From: Limnohabitans sp. TEGF004
GTDB taxonomy: Bacteria; Pseudomonadota; Gammaproteobacteria; Burkholderiales; Burkholderiaceae_C
Direction of reading: 5' to 3'
DNA: 64,000 bases
Assembly (NCBI RefSeq): GCF_027924965.1
Contig: NZ_AP027056.1
Location: forward strand, 1,922,001-1,986,000
This document shows, in pieces, positions 36,114 through 46,288 of the stretch. Made by a program: the position numbers and the translations under genes. Each line of letters opens with the position of its first letter. Positions within the stretch are counted from its first letter, which is position 1. Under the pieces are notes generated by a model. That model saw only the letters and a program-made list of their open reading frames with translations, ran no database searches and had not been told where the DNA came from.

Positions 36114-36282
36114 AAAGCAATTTCATGCAGCTCCGTACAACATAGCGAATGCTGGGAGAAGTCGCCAAAAGTTGCGACCGTGCTCTCCCCCTCCCCCAAA
36201 GATTTTGTAGAAGAGTTTCTACAAGAGCGCCTCAGAAACAAGAAAGCCCGGCATGAAAGCCGGGCTAAGTCCTTGATTTGAT
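36114..36282. other. Right end of the island with inverted TTGTAGAA pair
   Basis: No gene is seen. The segment contains the inverted repeat TTGTAGAA-gagt-TTCTACAA (36205-36224), related to motifs at the left end, and the terminator of the minus-strand tRNA. Confidence 0.6.
36245..36266 (-). terminator. Terminator of the CAT-anticodon tRNA
   Basis: The stem AGCCCGGC/GCCGGGCT with a six-base loop is followed on the minus strand by TTTCTTG. It is 16 bp beyond the tRNA 3' end, so it came with the island side. Confidence 0.75.
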
Positions 36283-36359
36283 TGGTAGGGCGTCACGGAC
36301 TTGAACCGTGGACCAAAGGATTATGAGTCCTCTGCTCTAACCAACTGAGCTAACGCCCC
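36283..36359 (-). tRNA. tRNA with anticodon CAT (tRNA-Ile2 type or elongator tRNA-Met)
   Basis: The minus strand gives a complete 77-nt cloverleaf: acceptor GGGGCGT/ACGCCCT (G1-U72 wobble), D arm AGCTCAGTTGGTTAGAGC, anticodon loop CTCATAA, T loop TTCAAGT and encoded CCA. The segment GACTCATAATC and TTTGGTC around the anticodon and variable loop resembles tRNA-Ile2, whose C34 becomes lysidine, more than elongator Met; this assignment is tentative. Its 3' half was probably supplied by the adjacent island. Confidence 0.85.
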
Positions 36360-36477
36360 AACCGAAGGGGCAATTGTAGTTTGACCTGGCTGAGCGTTAT
36401 TCAAGTATTCAGATCTCAAGTCGAAACATCTGTGACGGCGCTAATTCCAGCGCCCTGACTGTTTTTGACTCACGCCC

Positions 36478-38274
36478 ATGACCTTCGAGATCCTCAGCTC
36501 TCTTAAGAGCCACATCATTCGCTGGCCACGCCATTTGCTGATGGCTGGCGGCCTTTGCTTGCTCGTCGCGTGTGGTGGCGGGGGCGGGGGCGGCTCGTCC
36601 AACACTGCTGCCACGACTTCAGCGCCAGGAGTCACATTCAGCCAAGTGAATGCCAATGCAACGGTCTATTCAGGCAACAAGATTCAATTAACCCCTAGCT
36701 ATAACTATGGCTCAGGAGTGATCACATGGACCGACGGCAACGGTCAAGCACAAACACGCCAAGTGGTTAATCCAGGTACGCCAATTGACGACTACCCAAC
36801 GGCTACGACCACTTACACACTCACAGTGAAGTACCAGGATCCAAGCTCCGTGCGTCCTAGCGAGCTAACCATCACAAAAAACGTAACCGTCACACTGACA
36901 GCCATTGACATCGTGACACCAACGCTCGCACTGGCTAGCAGTGCACCATCTGTGATTTCAGGCAATACGGTCACGATCACACCAACCGTCACTTACGACA
37001 GCAACAAGCTCAGTATTTCAAATTGCGTCATCACCACCACAACAACCACCACCATCACCACGGCCGCCTCTACCACCTGCCCAACGCTGACACCAACAAT
37101 TACCGCCAACACAACCTTCACGATGCAGGTGCAGTATGTGGACATTCGCGAAACACCTCACCGCACATTCCCAACGCTGCAAACAACAACCATCGTCAGT
37201 GTTTCCACAGACCCATTACCTTTGACAGCTGGTGGTGCACTGACGACGGGTCGAACAGAACAAATTGCAATTCTTCTACCGACAAACAAAGTGCTTGTCG
37301 CTGGTGGCACAAACAACGGCACGACGCCACTGAAAACGGCAGAGCTGTATGACCCCAGTACCAATACATGGACGACCACTGGCAGCATGGCGGTGGCTAG
37401 ACGTGGTCACACAGCGACCTTGCTGTTAGATGGCAAGATATTGGTGGCCGGGGGCTTCGACGGTGCAGTTGAATCTGTCACAACCGAAATCTACGATCCA
37501 GCAACGGGCATTTGGACAGCATCTGGTCCTATGACGCGCGGTCGAAAGTACCACACAGCATCGCGCTTGAGCGATGGAAAAGTTTTGATCGCAGGCGGCA
37601 TCGTTGCAACCAACGTAGGAGACGGACGAGTCGCTGAGATTTACGCCCCTCTCACGGGTACGTTCACATCCATGCCACTGACGCCATCCACAGCGTTGAT
37701 GTCCACGCCTCGTAGCAAACACACGGCCAGCGTATTAAGCGATGGCGTCACTGTGGTGTTAACCGGTGGGTTTGACCCCGCCGTGCAAACAACCACCGAA
37801 GTATTCACTTACAACGCGACCACGCCCACCAGTTCAACATGGGCAACAGGGCCTACCTTGACGCAAGGTCGTCATGACCACGCTGCCAGCATATTGGCTG
37901 GGACCAAAAAAATACTTTTAACTGGTGGCTATACAAACACAACTGAAATTTGTGACTTCACGACCTTCACTGCACCAGTTCCTAGTTGTTCAGCGAGTAC
38001 CTCTATGTCAACAACGCGAGCCCTGCACACCAGCACCAATCTGTCGAACGGGAAGGTGCTGATCATCGGAGGAACAGATGGCTCAGCCTTACTGAAATCG
38101 ATTGAGCTATTCACACCACTAGGAGCCAGCTGGGAAAACTACGCCAAAGTTTTACGAACAGCACGTGCAGGCCACTCGAGCACGCTACTCAGCAACGGCA
38201 AAGTTTTGATCAGTGGTGCTGACAATCAGGTATCAGGTGTCACAACACCGACCACTGAATTGTGGGAACCTTGA
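36478..38274 (+). CDS. Kelch-repeat lipoprotein
   Basis: The 598-residue protein has a lipoprotein signal with lipobox LVAC followed by seven Gly. Residues about 45-260 form two Ig-like beta modules rich in Thr, including a run of Thr near 190. From about 265 to the end six kelch-type repeats occur, each with the form HTATLLLDGKILVAGG followed by a variable loop and TEIYDPATGIW. This predicts a beta-propeller displayed at the cell surface or in the periplasm; glycan or protein binding is possible but not shown. It is beside the island but outside its repeats. An unrelated protein with a short barrel is encoded downstream. Confidence 0.85.
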   Translation: MTFEILSSLKSHIIRWPRHLLMAGGLCLLVACGGGGGGGSSNTAATTSAPGVTFSQVNANATVYSGNKIQLTPSYNYGSGVITWTDGNGQAQTRQVVNPGTPIDDYPTATTTYTLTVKYQDPSSVRPSELTITKNVTVTLTAIDIVTPTLALASSAPSVISGNTVTITPTVTYDSNKLSISNCVITTTTTTTITTAASTTCPTLTPTITANTTFTMQVQYVDIRETPHRTFPTLQTTTIVSVSTDPLPLTAGGALTTGRTEQIAILLPTNKVLVAGGTNNGTTPLKTAELYDPSTNTWTTTGSMAVARRGHTATLLLDGKILVAGGFDGAVESVTTEIYDPATGIWTASGPMTRGRKYHTASRLSDGKVLIAGGIVATNVGDGRVAEIYAPLTGTFTSMPLTPSTALMSTPRSKHTASVLSDGVTVVLTGGFDPAVQTTTEVFTYNATTPTSSTWATGPTLTQGRHDHAASILAGTKKILLTGGYTNTTEICDFTTFTAPVPSCSASTSMSTTRALHTSTNLSNGKVLIIGGTDGSALLKSIELFTPLGASWENYAKVLRTARAGHSSTLLSNGKVLISGADNQVSGVTTPTTELWEP

Positions 38275-38336
38275 TCAAGTTTTTGCATCACAAACCGATT
38301 CCTGCCTTAACGAACTTCTTTTAAAAAGGTGCTTTC

Positions 38337-38909
38337 ATGAAAAAACTCATCACGCTGGCTGCTCTCATCACATCAGCTTATGCAGCAATGGCACAACCGG
38401 CTAAGCCTACATACGCTTATTACGAAGGCGTGAACTTGAGCATGGGTCTCGCACAAAATGCAACCCAAGTGACGTCTTCATCGGGCGCAGTCACCAAGGG
38501 CAATACGGCCTTGGGCGTGGCCAAAGTAAATTACACATTCGCCTTGGCCTATCCTGGCAAATTAGGTGTATCAGCCACGTTTGATTTGAAAAATTCAAAA
38601 ATTACAAATAGCGAATATTTGGCAACAAACACTCCAACAGAAATTACCATCGAACCGGGTTTGCTGCTGCTCTCCAATTCTTTGCTGTACGTCAAGTTAG
38701 GAACATATTCCAGCCGCTACGAAAGCACTGTGAGCGCACGCAACCTCAGCGGCAAGAGCTTTGGCATTGGCATTAAGCACTACGTCTATGGTCAAAACTT
38801 CATCCAAGCCGAGTGGACCGAACGTCAAGCCGATAGCAACAACGCCGGTTTCAACGGCGACAAGTTCAAGCAAAGCTCTGCCGCTGTGTTGGTTGGCTTC
38901 AACTTCTAA
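38337..38909 (+). CDS. Outer-membrane beta-barrel-like protein of unknown function
   Basis: The 190-residue product has a Sec signal (MKKLITLAALITSAYAAMAQ). The mature part shows alternating polar and hydrophobic strands and ends with Phe (SSAAVLVGFNF), the usual signal for the outer-membrane assembly machinery. Segments such as VNYTFALAYPGKLGVSATFD and GIGIKHYVYGQNFIQAEWT support an eight-stranded barrel. I do not recognise a named family. AAAAAGG ribosome-like sequence precedes the ATG. Confidence 0.75.
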   Translation: MKKLITLAALITSAYAAMAQPAKPTYAYYEGVNLSMGLAQNATQVTSSSGAVTKGNTALGVAKVNYTFALAYPGKLGVSATFDLKNSKITNSEYLATNTPTEITIEPGLLLLSNSLLYVKLGTYSSRYESTVSARNLSGKSFGIGIKHYVYGQNFIQAEWTERQADSNNAGFNGDKFKQSSAAVLVGFNF

Positions 38910-38952
38910 ACCTGCTCAGGTTTAAGTCAGCGAGGGATTTATCATCCCTTGT

Positions 38953-39894
38953 ATGAAACTCTCTCCCAGAGCCCTCGGGCTCACCGCTGCGGTGGTCACG
39001 GTGCTCATTTGGTCATCGTTCATCGTGGTGGCACGCGCATCTGCTGCGCACAACCTGCTTCCCCTTGATATTGCTTTTCTGCGCATCATCGGCGCGGGCT
39101 GCGTGTTGCTGCCTTGGGGTTGGTGGCTCATGCGTTCACAACGTCAATCGGGTGAACAAATTGGCTCGTTGATGGGCTTGTCGCCCCTGCCCTTGCGCAT
39201 CACCGCCTTGGCTGGGCTTTTTGGCAGCATGCTTTACGCCATGCTGGCCTACTCGGGGTTTTTCTTTGCGCCCGCTGCGCACGCCTCCGTGCTGATGCCG
39301 GGCAGCTTGCCGTTGTGGACCTCGCTCTTGGCCATCGTGGTCTTACACGACCACATCAACCGTGCACGCGCCATGGGCCTCGCTTGTATTGTGTTGGGTG
39401 ACATGTTGGTGGGCGGTGCGAGCTTGCTCAAAGCATTTGATGGCGGCGAGGTTTGGAAAGGCGACGTGATGTTCATGTGCGCTGCCTTTTGTTGGGCCTG
39501 CTACAGCGTGCTGGTGCGTCGCCATGCGCTAGAACCTGTACGCGCCACCATCGCTATCACCGCGTTTTCGTGTGTGAGCTTTGTGCCCATCTATGGCTTG
39601 GCCGCTTTTGCTGGCTGGGTGCCTACGCACTTGGGCACCGCGCCAGCCGCAGAAATGTTGTTTCAAGCGGTTTACCAAGGCGTGGGCTCGGTCGTGATTT
39701 CAGGCATCACCTTCAACGTGATGATTCGTCACTTTGGCCCTGTACGCTCCACCATGATCACGGCATTGGTGCCGGGCCTTTCAGCTTTGGGGGCTGTGGT
39801 GTTCTTGAACGAACCCATGAGCCTCAACCTAGTGGGCGGTTTGGCCTTGGTAACTTGCGGTATTTTGTTTGGCGTGCGCTTGCCAAAAACCTAA
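38953..39894 (+). CDS. EamA/DMT-family transporter
   Basis: The 313-residue inner-membrane protein has ten predicted transmembrane segments in two EamA repeats (ALGLTAAVVTVLIWSSFIVV near the start; GDVMFMCAAFCWACYSVLV near 172-190). The typical end of repeat two, MITALVPGLSALGAVVFLNEP, is present. Such proteins export amino acids or other metabolites; the substrate is not known. It differs from the island EamA protein in sequence and lacks a His tail. It converges on hrcA with 19 bp between stops. Confidence 0.88.
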   Translation: MKLSPRALGLTAAVVTVLIWSSFIVVARASAAHNLLPLDIAFLRIIGAGCVLLPWGWWLMRSQRQSGEQIGSLMGLSPLPLRITALAGLFGSMLYAMLAYSGFFFAPAAHASVLMPGSLPLWTSLLAIVVLHDHINRARAMGLACIVLGDMLVGGASLLKAFDGGEVWKGDVMFMCAAFCWACYSVLVRRHALEPVRATIAITAFSCVSFVPIYGLAAFAGWVPTHLGTAPAAEMLFQAVYQGVGSVVISGITFNVMIRHFGPVRSTMITALVPGLSALGAVVFLNEPMSLNLVGGLALVTCGILFGVRLPKT

Positions 39895-39913
39895 AGCTGA
39901 TTGAGCGATCTGC

Positions 39914-40915
39914 TTACTTGTGGCTGAGTGCGTTGCTCACAAGCTTTGACGTGATGTCCACAATTTGAATCATGCGGTCATAGGCCATGCGCGTAGGGCC
40001 AATCACCCCCAGCGTGCCCACCACATGTCCGTCGATTTCGTAAGGGGCACTGACGACCGACAGCTCTTCCATCGGCACGATTTTGCTTTCGCCACCAATG
40101 TAAATGCGCACACCTTCGGCCTGCGCTGAACTGTCTAGCAAACGCACCAGCTGCGCTTTTTGCTCAAACAAGTCAAAGGCACGGCGCAGGTTGCCCATGT
40201 CGCTGGAGAAGTCACTCACCGACAGCAAGTTGCGCTCGCCGCTGATGATCACATCGTCTTGCACTTGTGTCAGCGCCTCGGTGCTCACCTGCACAGCCGC
40301 TTGCATGAGCGTGGCAATTTCTCCGCGCAGCGACTCCACCTCAGCCAACAGCTTTTCACGCACTTGCTCAATGGCCATGCCTGCGAAATGGTGGTTCAAG
40401 TAGTTCGACGCCTCCACCAGCTGCGAGGCGGTGTAGTCGGTTTCGGTGAACAGCACGCGGTTTTGCACATCACCTTCGGGCGACACGATGATCACCAACA
40501 AACGACGATCCGACAGACGTAAAAACTCAATATGGCGAAAGACCGAGCTGCGCTTGGGGGCAATCACGACACCTACAAAGTGCGACAAGTCCGACAGCAA
40601 ATGCGCTGCATTGGCAATCACCTTTTGCGGTTGATCAGGGGCCAGCGTTGGCGTTTGCATGTGACTGCGTTCAGCCGTCAGCATGGTGTCCACAAACAAG
40701 CGGTAGCCCAGCGCCGTGGGAATGCGGCCTGCCGAGGTGTGCGGGCTGGCAATGAGGCCGAGCTCCTCTAGGTCAGACATCACATTTCGAATGGTGGCGG
40801 GCGACAGTTCGATGCCGGTGGCACGAGACAACGTGCGCGAGCCGACGGGTTGCCCGTCAGCGATGTAGCGCTCTACCAGCGCTTTGAGCAATAACTTGGC
40901 GCGATCGTCTAGCAT
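39914..40915 (-). CDS. hrcA: Heat-inducible transcription repressor HrcA
   Basis: HrcA binds the CIRCE operator and represses chaperone genes. The ATG at 40915 is used because an AGGA site sits five bases upstream; this gives 333 residues and the family start [20 protein letters not shown]. The winged helix DNA-binding part includes [35 protein letters not shown] at about 21-55 and [20 protein letters not shown]. The C-terminal HrcA domain ends with [20 protein letters not shown] perfect CIRCE lies in front of rpoH in this window, while none is seen before hrcA itself. Confidence 0.96.
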   Translation of the reverse strand: MLDDRAKLLLKALVERYIADGQPVGSRTLSRATGIELSPATIRNVMSDLEELGLIASPHTSAGRIPTALGYRLFVDTMLTAERSHMQTPTLAPDQPQKVIANAAHLLSDLSHFVGVVIAPKRSSVFRHIEFLRLSDRRLLVIIVSPEGDVQNRVLFTETDYTASQLVEASNYLNHHFAGMAIEQVREKLLAEVESLRGEIATLMQAAVQVSTEALTQVQDDVIISGERNLLSVSDFSSDMGNLRRAFDLFEQKAQLVRLLDSSAQAEGVRIYIGGESKIVPMEELSVVSAPYEIDGHVVGTLGVIGPTRMAYDRMIQIVDITSKLVSNALSHK

Positions 40916-40954
40916 GGTCATCCTGTTGTCGAATTTTAGTGATGTAATTTGCCC

Positions 40955-41848
40955 ATGAAATCGAAGTTTCGTCAGATCGCATTGTTGGGCAAGTATCACC
41001 AGTCTGTGGGCATTGCCAACGCCTCCTCCCGAGAGACCTTAGAGGGCATTGCTCAGTTCTTGCACACGCTTGGCTGTGATGTCGTCATTGAACACGACAC
41101 GGCAGCCGGTTCTGGCCTGAGCGGCTACACCGTGATGACCATCGAAGAGATTGGCAAATCCTGTGACTTGGCCATTGTGCTCGGTGGCGACGGCACGATG
41201 CTGGGCTATGCCCGCCAACTCGCCCCACACAACGTACCGCTGATTGGCATCAACCAAGGTCGATTGGGTTTCATCACCGATATTCCGCTGAGCGAAGTCA
41301 AAACCGCGCTCACCGCCATGTTGGGCGGTGCTTACGAAGAAGATCGTCGCGCCCTGATGCGCGCCAAGGTCTGGCGCGATGGCCATTGCGTGTTCAACGC
41401 ACTGGCTTTGAACGACGTGGTGGTCAACCGCGGTGCGACCAGTGGCATGCTGGAAGTGCGTGTGGCCATTGATGGCCGCTTTGTGGCGAACCAACGTGCC
41501 GACGGATTGATCATTGCAACGCCAACGGGGTCCACCGCTTACTCGCTCTCTGTGGGGGGGCCTTTGCTGCACACCTCTTTGCCTGCTTGGGTGCTAGCTC
41601 CGATTGCGCCACACACCTTGTCTAACCGACCCATCGTTTTGGCTGATACAGGTGAAGTAACGATTGACTTAGTAGCTGGCCGTGACGCCAGCGCCAACTT
41701 TGACATGCAGTCGCTCGCATCGCTCTTGATTGGCGACCGCATCACGGTGAAGCGCTCGAACTACCACGCCACCTTTTTGCACCCACGCGGCTGGAGCTAT
41801 TACGACACTCTTCGCCAAAAACTACACTGGAACGAGGGCGTGGCATGA
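40955..41848 (+). CDS. nadK: NAD kinase
   Basis: NadK makes NADP from NAD and ATP. ATG 40955 gives 297 residues. Key motifs are [19 protein letters not shown] (GGDG) near 70-88, the NxxRLGFLT-like [12 protein letters not shown], the LNDVVVNRG strand and [24 protein letters not shown] near 178-199. It is divergent from hrcA, with 39 bp between starts, and overlaps recN by four bases (ATGA). Confidence 0.96.
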   Translation: MKSKFRQIALLGKYHQSVGIANASSRETLEGIAQFLHTLGCDVVIEHDTAAGSGLSGYTVMTIEEIGKSCDLAIVLGGDGTMLGYARQLAPHNVPLIGINQGRLGFITDIPLSEVKTALTAMLGGAYEEDRRALMRAKVWRDGHCVFNALALNDVVVNRGATSGMLEVRVAIDGRFVANQRADGLIIATPTGSTAYSLSVGGPLLHTSLPAWVLAPIAPHTLSNRPIVLADTGEVTIDLVAGRDASANFDMQSLASLLIGDRITVKRSNYHATFLHPRGWSYYDTLRQKLHWNEGVA

Positions 41849-43518
41849 GTTTGCAGCACATCGTTTTGCGCGATTTTGTGATCGTGCGCGAACTAGACCT
41901 CGACTTGTCGAGCGGCTTTTCTGCGCTCACCGGCGAGACCGGTGCTGGCAAATCGATTTTGATAGATGCCCTGCAACTGGTGCTGGGTGCACGTGCTGAA
42001 AGCAGCGTGGTGCGCGAAGGCGCAGCGCGTGCCGAAATTTGTGCCGAATTCGACACCACGCCCGAAATATTGACGTGGCTGGACGGCGAAGGCTTTGCCG
42101 ATATCACCGCCGACGACCATTTGTTGCTCAAACGCACGATTGACGCGCAAGGCAAAAGCCGCGCATGGATCAACGGCAGCCCCGCCACCGCCACTCAGCT
42201 GCGCGCCTTGGGCGATAGGGTGCTCGACATCCACGGCCAACACGCTTGGCAAAGCCTGACCCGCCCTGACGCAGTGCGCGGCTTGCTCGACGCCTATGCG
42301 GGTGTGAGCTTGCAAGGCCTGACCCAAACATGGACGCAATGGCGTCAAGCCACCCAAGCGCTGCACGAAGCACGCACCGCGCAAGCCACGCTGCAAGAAG
42401 AGCGCGAACGCTTGTTGTGGCAAATTGCAGAGGTCGACAAGCTCGCCCCCGCCGAAGACGAGTGGGACGAGCTCAACAGCCAGCACACCCGTCTGTCCAA
42501 CGCGCAAGCCTTGATGGATGCGGCACAAGCAGCCATCCAATCGCTTGAAGACGACGACAGCGGCGCACTGCGATTGTTAGCCAAAGCCCAAGACACGCTT
42601 CAAGACCAAACCGATGTGGAGCCCGAATTCACCGCGCTGGTGGATGTGCTGGCCTCTAGCCTCGCGCAAGCAGGCGATGTGGCGCATTCGCTCAACGCCT
42701 ATTTAGGCCGCACAGAACTCGACCCCGCACGCTTGCAAACACTGGATGACCGCATGTCGTTGTGGATGTCTTTGGCACGCCGCTTCAAGCGCACGCCACA
42801 AGAGTTACCAGCGTTGTACCAAGAGTGGAAAGCCCGTTTGACACAGCTAGACGCCGCGACTGACCTTGCAGCGCTTGAGGCTGCAGAAACCAAAGCCGCA
42901 GCCGTTTACCAAGCTGAAGCCCGCAAAGTTTCACAAGCCCGCACGCAAGCGGCGCCCAAACTGGCCACAGCCATCACCCAAGCCATGCAAGGCTTGGGCA
43001 TGCAAGGCGGCCGCTTTGAGGTACAGCTCGACAAAACCGAGCAGCCCACTGCCAGCGGCCTTGAGAGCATTACCTTCTTGGTGGCAGGCCACCCCGGCAG
43101 CACACCGCGCCCTGTGGGCAAAGTGGCTTCGGGTGGTGAGCTGTCGCGTATTGCCTTGGCCATTGCCGTGACCACCAGCGAACTAGGCACGGCGCAAACC
43201 CTGATCTTTGACGAGGTCGATTCAGGCGTCGGCGGTGCTGTGGCTGAAACCGTGGGCCGCTTGATGAAGCAACTAGGCATTGACCGCCAAGTGCTGGCCG
43301 TGACTCATTTGCCACAAGTTGCCGCATGTGCGGACCATCACTTGGTAGTATCCAAACACAGCGATGCGCAAGGCACATCGAGTCAAGTCAACGCCCTGAG
43401 TGTCGATGCAAGGGTGAACGAAATTGCACGCATGTTGGGTGGCGAAAAAGTATCAGACACCACCCTCGCCCATGCGCGCGAAATGCTTCAAACCTCTGCA
43501 AAGACTGGCAAACAATGA
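41845..43518 (+). CDS. recN: DNA repair protein RecN
   Basis: RecN is an SMC-like ATPase in double-strand-break repair. The 557-residue protein has Walker [24 protein letters not shown] at about 29-51, coiled-coil arms from about 155 to 380, and the C-terminal ABC signature region [17 protein letters not shown] with Walker [21 protein letters not shown] near 450-470 and the [14 protein letters not shown] switch. It overlaps both nadK and rapZ by four bases, so nadK-recN-rapZ is one coupled operon. Confidence 0.97.
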   Translation: MSLQHIVLRDFVIVRELDLDLSSGFSALTGETGAGKSILIDALQLVLGARAESSVVREGAARAEICAEFDTTPEILTWLDGEGFADITADDHLLLKRTIDAQGKSRAWINGSPATATQLRALGDRVLDIHGQHAWQSLTRPDAVRGLLDAYAGVSLQGLTQTWTQWRQATQALHEARTAQATLQEERERLLWQIAEVDKLAPAEDEWDELNSQHTRLSNAQALMDAAQAAIQSLEDDDSGALRLLAKAQDTLQDQTDVEPEFTALVDVLASSLAQAGDVAHSLNAYLGRTELDPARLQTLDDRMSLWMSLARRFKRTPQELPALYQEWKARLTQLDAATDLAALEAAETKAAAVYQAEARKVSQARTQAAPKLATAITQAMQGLGMQGGRFEVQLDKTEQPTASGLESITFLVAGHPGSTPRPVGKVASGGELSRIALAIAVTTSELGTAQTLIFDEVDSGVGGAVAETVGRLMKQLGIDRQVLAVTHLPQVAACADHHLVVSKHSDAQGTSSQVNALSVDARVNEIARMLGGEKVSDTTLAHAREMLQTSAKTGKQ

Positions 43519-44393
43519 AACAAGAACTGGTGCTCATCACAGGCATGTCGGGCTCGGGAAAGTCCGTCGCGCTGAACGCGCTAGAGGACGCAGGCTACTA
43601 CTGCGTGGACAACCTGCCTCCTGAGTTGTTGCTGCCCTTCGTGCAACTGGAAGAGCAACAAAGCATCAGCAAAGTTGCCATTGCGATGGACGTGCGTAGC
43701 GCAAGTTCTTTGCCATTGGTACCTGCACAGTTGGCCCATTTGCGCCTAATGGACGTCGATGTGCGCTTGTTGTTCTTAGATGCCACCACCGAAATTTTGG
43801 TGCACCGCTTTTCAGAAACGCGCCGCCGTCACCCGCTGTCCCGCCAAGATGGGCAAGACGTGATTCGCGACCAACAGCGCGACTTGGTCGAAGCGATTGA
43901 GTTGGAACGTGAACTGCTGTCTGAACTGCGCGAAGAATCACACATCATCGACACCAGCTTGTTGCGCAGCAGCAAGCTGCAGGGATACATCAAGTCGCTC
44001 ATCTCGGCACCCGCCACTCAGCTGACTTTGATGTTTGAATCGTTCGCTTTCAAACGCGGCATCCCCGTGCATGCCGACTATGTGTTTGATGTGCGCATGC
44101 TGCCCAACCCGCACTACGAACCCGCCTTGCGCCCGCTGACTGGGCGCGATGCACCCGTGGCCGACTGGTTGGCCGAGCATGGCGCAGTCGAGAAGATGGC
44201 CAGCCAAATCACCGACTTCATGAACACGTGGTTGCCCGACCTCAACCAAGACCACCGCAGCTATGTGACCGTGGCCATTGGCTGCACCGGTGGGCAACAC
44301 CGGTCTGTGTATTTGGTGGAGTTGCTGTCCAAGCGTTTTGCTAAAGAGTGGGTCACGCTCAAGCGCCACCGCGAACTGGACGTTACGCCTTAA
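43515..44393 (+). CDS. rapZ: RNase adapter / nucleotide-binding protein RapZ
   Basis: RapZ guides RNase E to small RNAs in enterics and binds nucleotides. The start at ATG 43515 overlaps the recN stop and gives 292 residues. The P-loop [22 protein letters not shown] is at about 7-28, followed by [18 protein letters not shown], and the C-terminal [19 protein letters not shown] near 251-270. Here the gene is not next to ptsN/rpoN but behind recN. Its TAA shares bases with the stop of the convergent mutY. Confidence 0.95.
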   Translation: MKQELVLITGMSGSGKSVALNALEDAGYYCVDNLPPELLLPFVQLEEQQSISKVAIAMDVRSASSLPLVPAQLAHLRLMDVDVRLLFLDATTEILVHRFSETRRRHPLSRQDGQDVIRDQQRDLVEAIELERELLSELREESHIIDTSLLRSSKLQGYIKSLISAPATQLTLMFESFAFKRGIPVHADYVFDVRMLPNPHYEPALRPLTGRDAPVADWLAEHGAVEKMASQITDFMNTWLPDLNQDHRSYVTVAIGCTGGQHRSVYLVELLSKRFAKEWVTLKRHRELDVTP

Positions 44394-45436
44394 TTCGCCA
44401 GCAGCTTACGAATAGGCGCTGGCAGCCCCAGCGCTGGCCAGTCGGCTTGCAGCACCCACTGGCCCTCACCCATCGCAGCGCCCAACTTCACAGCACTTGG
44501 CAAATTCAGCTGCACGGGATGTAAATGCAAATCTTTGTGCGTCAGCACATGCTTGAACACCGGGCCTTCATGCAACTGCGTGCGGTACTTGGCAGGCAAG
44601 GCAGCCAGCAAAGCATCAAAACTTTCAAACACAGGCAAGCAGTACAAGCCCGCCCACACGCCTGTTTGCGGGCGCTGCATCAGCCACACATCGCCATCGC
44701 GCGTGACAGCCTGCAACAGCCACAACTGCTCTGACGTGCGTTTGAGTTTGCGTGTTTTGACGGGATAAGTTTCAGGCTGGCCTTCGGCCTTGGCCACACA
44801 AACATCAGCCACGGGGCATTGCACGCATTGCGGTTTTTTAGGCGTGCACACGGTGGCACCCAAATCCATCACGCCTTGGGTGTAGCGCGGCATGGCGCTC
44901 TTCACATCACGCTGGGGCAACATAGTTTGCGCGATGGCCCACAGTTCTTTTTCTACTTTCGATGAAGCCAAATCGTCTTTAAAGCCTAAATACCGAGTGA
45001 GCACGCGTTTGACGTTGCCATCCAAGATGGCAATGGGTTCACCAAAGCACAGCGAGGCCACAGCCGCTGCGGTAGAACGACCAATGCCAGGCAAGGTTTG
45101 CAAAGTTTCAGAATCACGCGGAAACACGCCACCATGCAAAGCCACCACGTCTTGCGCGGCACGGTGCATGTTGCGAGCGCGGCTGTAGTAGCCCAAACCA
45201 CTCCACAAACCCAGCACCTCGTCTTGGTGCGCAGCGGCCAAATCAGCCACCGTGGGGAAGCGCGTCATGAAACGCGCAAAGTACTCGCGCACCGTGACCA
45301 CCTGCGTTTGCTGCAACATGATTTCCGACAGCCACACGGCATACGGGTCTTGTGTGTTTTGCCATGGCAGGTCATGACGGCCATGTTTTTTCTGCCACGC
45401 CACCAGGGTGTCGCCAAAGCTGTTTTTCTTCGTCAT
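44390..45436 (-). CDS. mutY: A/G-specific adenine DNA glycosylase
   Basis: MutY removes adenine mispaired with 8-oxoguanine. The ATG at 45436 overlaps the mutM stop by four bases and gives 348 residues. The helix-hairpin-helix with catalytic residues reads [13 protein letters not shown] near 32-44 (catalytic Glu) and [17 protein letters not shown] with [13 protein letters not shown] (catalytic Asp). The [4Fe-4S] loop [17 protein letters not shown] near 193-209 has the C-x6-C-x2-C-x5-C spacing, and a C-terminal NUDIX-like 8-oxoG reader domain follows. Pairing with mutM in one operon brings both steps of the 8-oxoG repair system together. Confidence 0.96.
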   Translation of the reverse strand: MTKKNSFGDTLVAWQKKHGRHDLPWQNTQDPYAVWLSEIMLQQTQVVTVREYFARFMTRFPTVADLAAAHQDEVLGLWSGLGYYSRARNMHRAAQDVVALHGGVFPRDSETLQTLPGIGRSTAAAVASLCFGEPIAILDGNVKRVLTRYLGFKDDLASSKVEKELWAIAQTMLPQRDVKSAMPRYTQGVMDLGATVCTPKKPQCVQCPVADVCVAKAEGQPETYPVKTRKLKRTSEQLWLLQAVTRDGDVWLMQRPQTGVWAGLYCLPVFESFDALLAALPAKYRTQLHEGPVFKHVLTHKDLHLHPVQLNLPSAVKLGAAMGEGQWVLQADWPALGLPAPIRKLLAN

Positions 45437-46248
45437 GGTTTTTGACATACGGGGCAGTAATAGGTGGAGCGCTGGCCTTGTTGGATGCGGCGAATGCTGG
45501 TGCCGCACACACGGCAAGGCTCACCCACGCGGTCGTACACATGGGCTTCGAGTTGAAAGTAACCGTTCTTGCCATCAGCGGCAGAGAAATCGCGCAAGGT
45601 GCTGCCGCCTTTTTTCACCGCACGTGCCAACACGTCCATCACAGCCAAGCGCAGCTTTTCAGCACGCGGGCGACTGATGCGGTCCGCACGTGTGGTGGGA
45701 CGAATGCCCGCCAAGAACAACGCCTCAGACGCATAAATATTACCCACACCTACAACTAGCTCACCGGCCAACAGCACTTGCTTGATGGCTGATTTGCGTT
45801 TGCGCAAACCGGCGTGAAAAGCGTCTAGCTCAAAACCACCGTTCAAAGGCTCTACGCCCAAGTGGCCTAACAGCTTCACGGCCTCGACACTTTGCTCACT
45901 AGGCGCAAACACCACGGCGCCAAAACGGCGTGGATCGTTCAGGCGCAGAAGGCCTTGGTTAGTGTCTAAATCGAAATGGTCATGGGCTTGTGGCGCACTG
46001 CGGTCTGGGCCAAACAACAAGCTGCCCGACATGCCCAAGTGCCACAGCAGCAAGCCCTCATCCAAATCCACCAGTAAATACTTGCCGCGACGGCGCACGC
46101 CCAACACGTGGCGGCCGATCAACGACTCGGGCTCACAGCCCAAAGGCCAACGCAAGGGCTTGCCCACACGCACCCCTGTCACGCTCGCGCCAGCAATGCG
46201 GTCAGCAAAGCTCAAACGGGTCACTTCGACTTCGGGTAATTCAGGCAT
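45433..46248 (-). CDS. mutM: Formamidopyrimidine-DNA glycosylase
   Basis: MutM excises 8-oxoguanine opposite cytosine. The 271-residue protein begins PELPEVEVT, in which the N-terminal Pro is the catalytic nucleophile. The H2TH region is [26 protein letters not shown] near 158-183, and the zinc finger [24 protein letters not shown] ends the protein. It is upstream of mutY and divergent from a TPR gene by 40 bp. Confidence 0.97.
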   Translation of the reverse strand: MPELPEVEVTRLSFADRIAGASVTGVRVGKPLRWPLGCEPESLIGRHVLGVRRRGKYLLVDLDEGLLLWHLGMSGSLLFGPDRSAPQAHDHFDLDTNQGLLRLNDPRRFGAVVFAPSEQSVEAVKLLGHLGVEPLNGGFELDAFHAGLRKRKSAIKQVLLAGELVVGVGNIYASEALFLAGIRPTTRADRISRPRAEKLRLAVMDVLARAVKKGGSTLRDFSAADGKNGYFQLEAHVYDRVGEPCRVCGTSIRRIQQGQRSTYYCPVCQKP

Positions 46249-46288
46249 AGGCGGGGAAGAAAATTTAGTCAGCGATTATGATGCGAGG

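Larger units (their letters stand above)
29159..36328. mobile_element. tRNA-integrated genomic island carrying copper-handling genes
   Basis: The island of about 7.15 kb is bounded by two same-orientation copies of a tRNA 3' half sharing an 18-nt core (29159-29176 and 36311-36328). The right copy completes an intact tRNA gene; the left is the displaced fragment, as expected after tyrosine-recombinase insertion at an anticodon loop. The cargo is unlike its housekeeping neighbours: a His-tailed EamA transporter followed by a copper/silver-type periplasmic gene set. TTGTAGAA-type motifs are found near both ends. No integrase, excisionase or mobilisation gene is visible, so the element is either a decayed remnant or moves in trans. 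Gene content and ends are seen; mobility is inferred. Confidence 0.75.

Noticed and set aside
36601..37210. Possible CRISPR-like or tandem DNA repeat in the Thr-rich part of the kelch gene.
   Set aside because: The repetitiveness comes from ACC/ACA threonine codons in an open frame; there are no regular spacers.
38907..38949. Two small inverted repeats after the barrel gene as a terminator.
   Set aside because: Stems are short and no T tract follows; the next gene starts within a few bases.
45962..46288. Longer in-frame start for the TPR gene reaching into mutM.
   Set aside because: The extra part is antisense mutM sequence; the ATG at 46289 starts a proper signal peptide.
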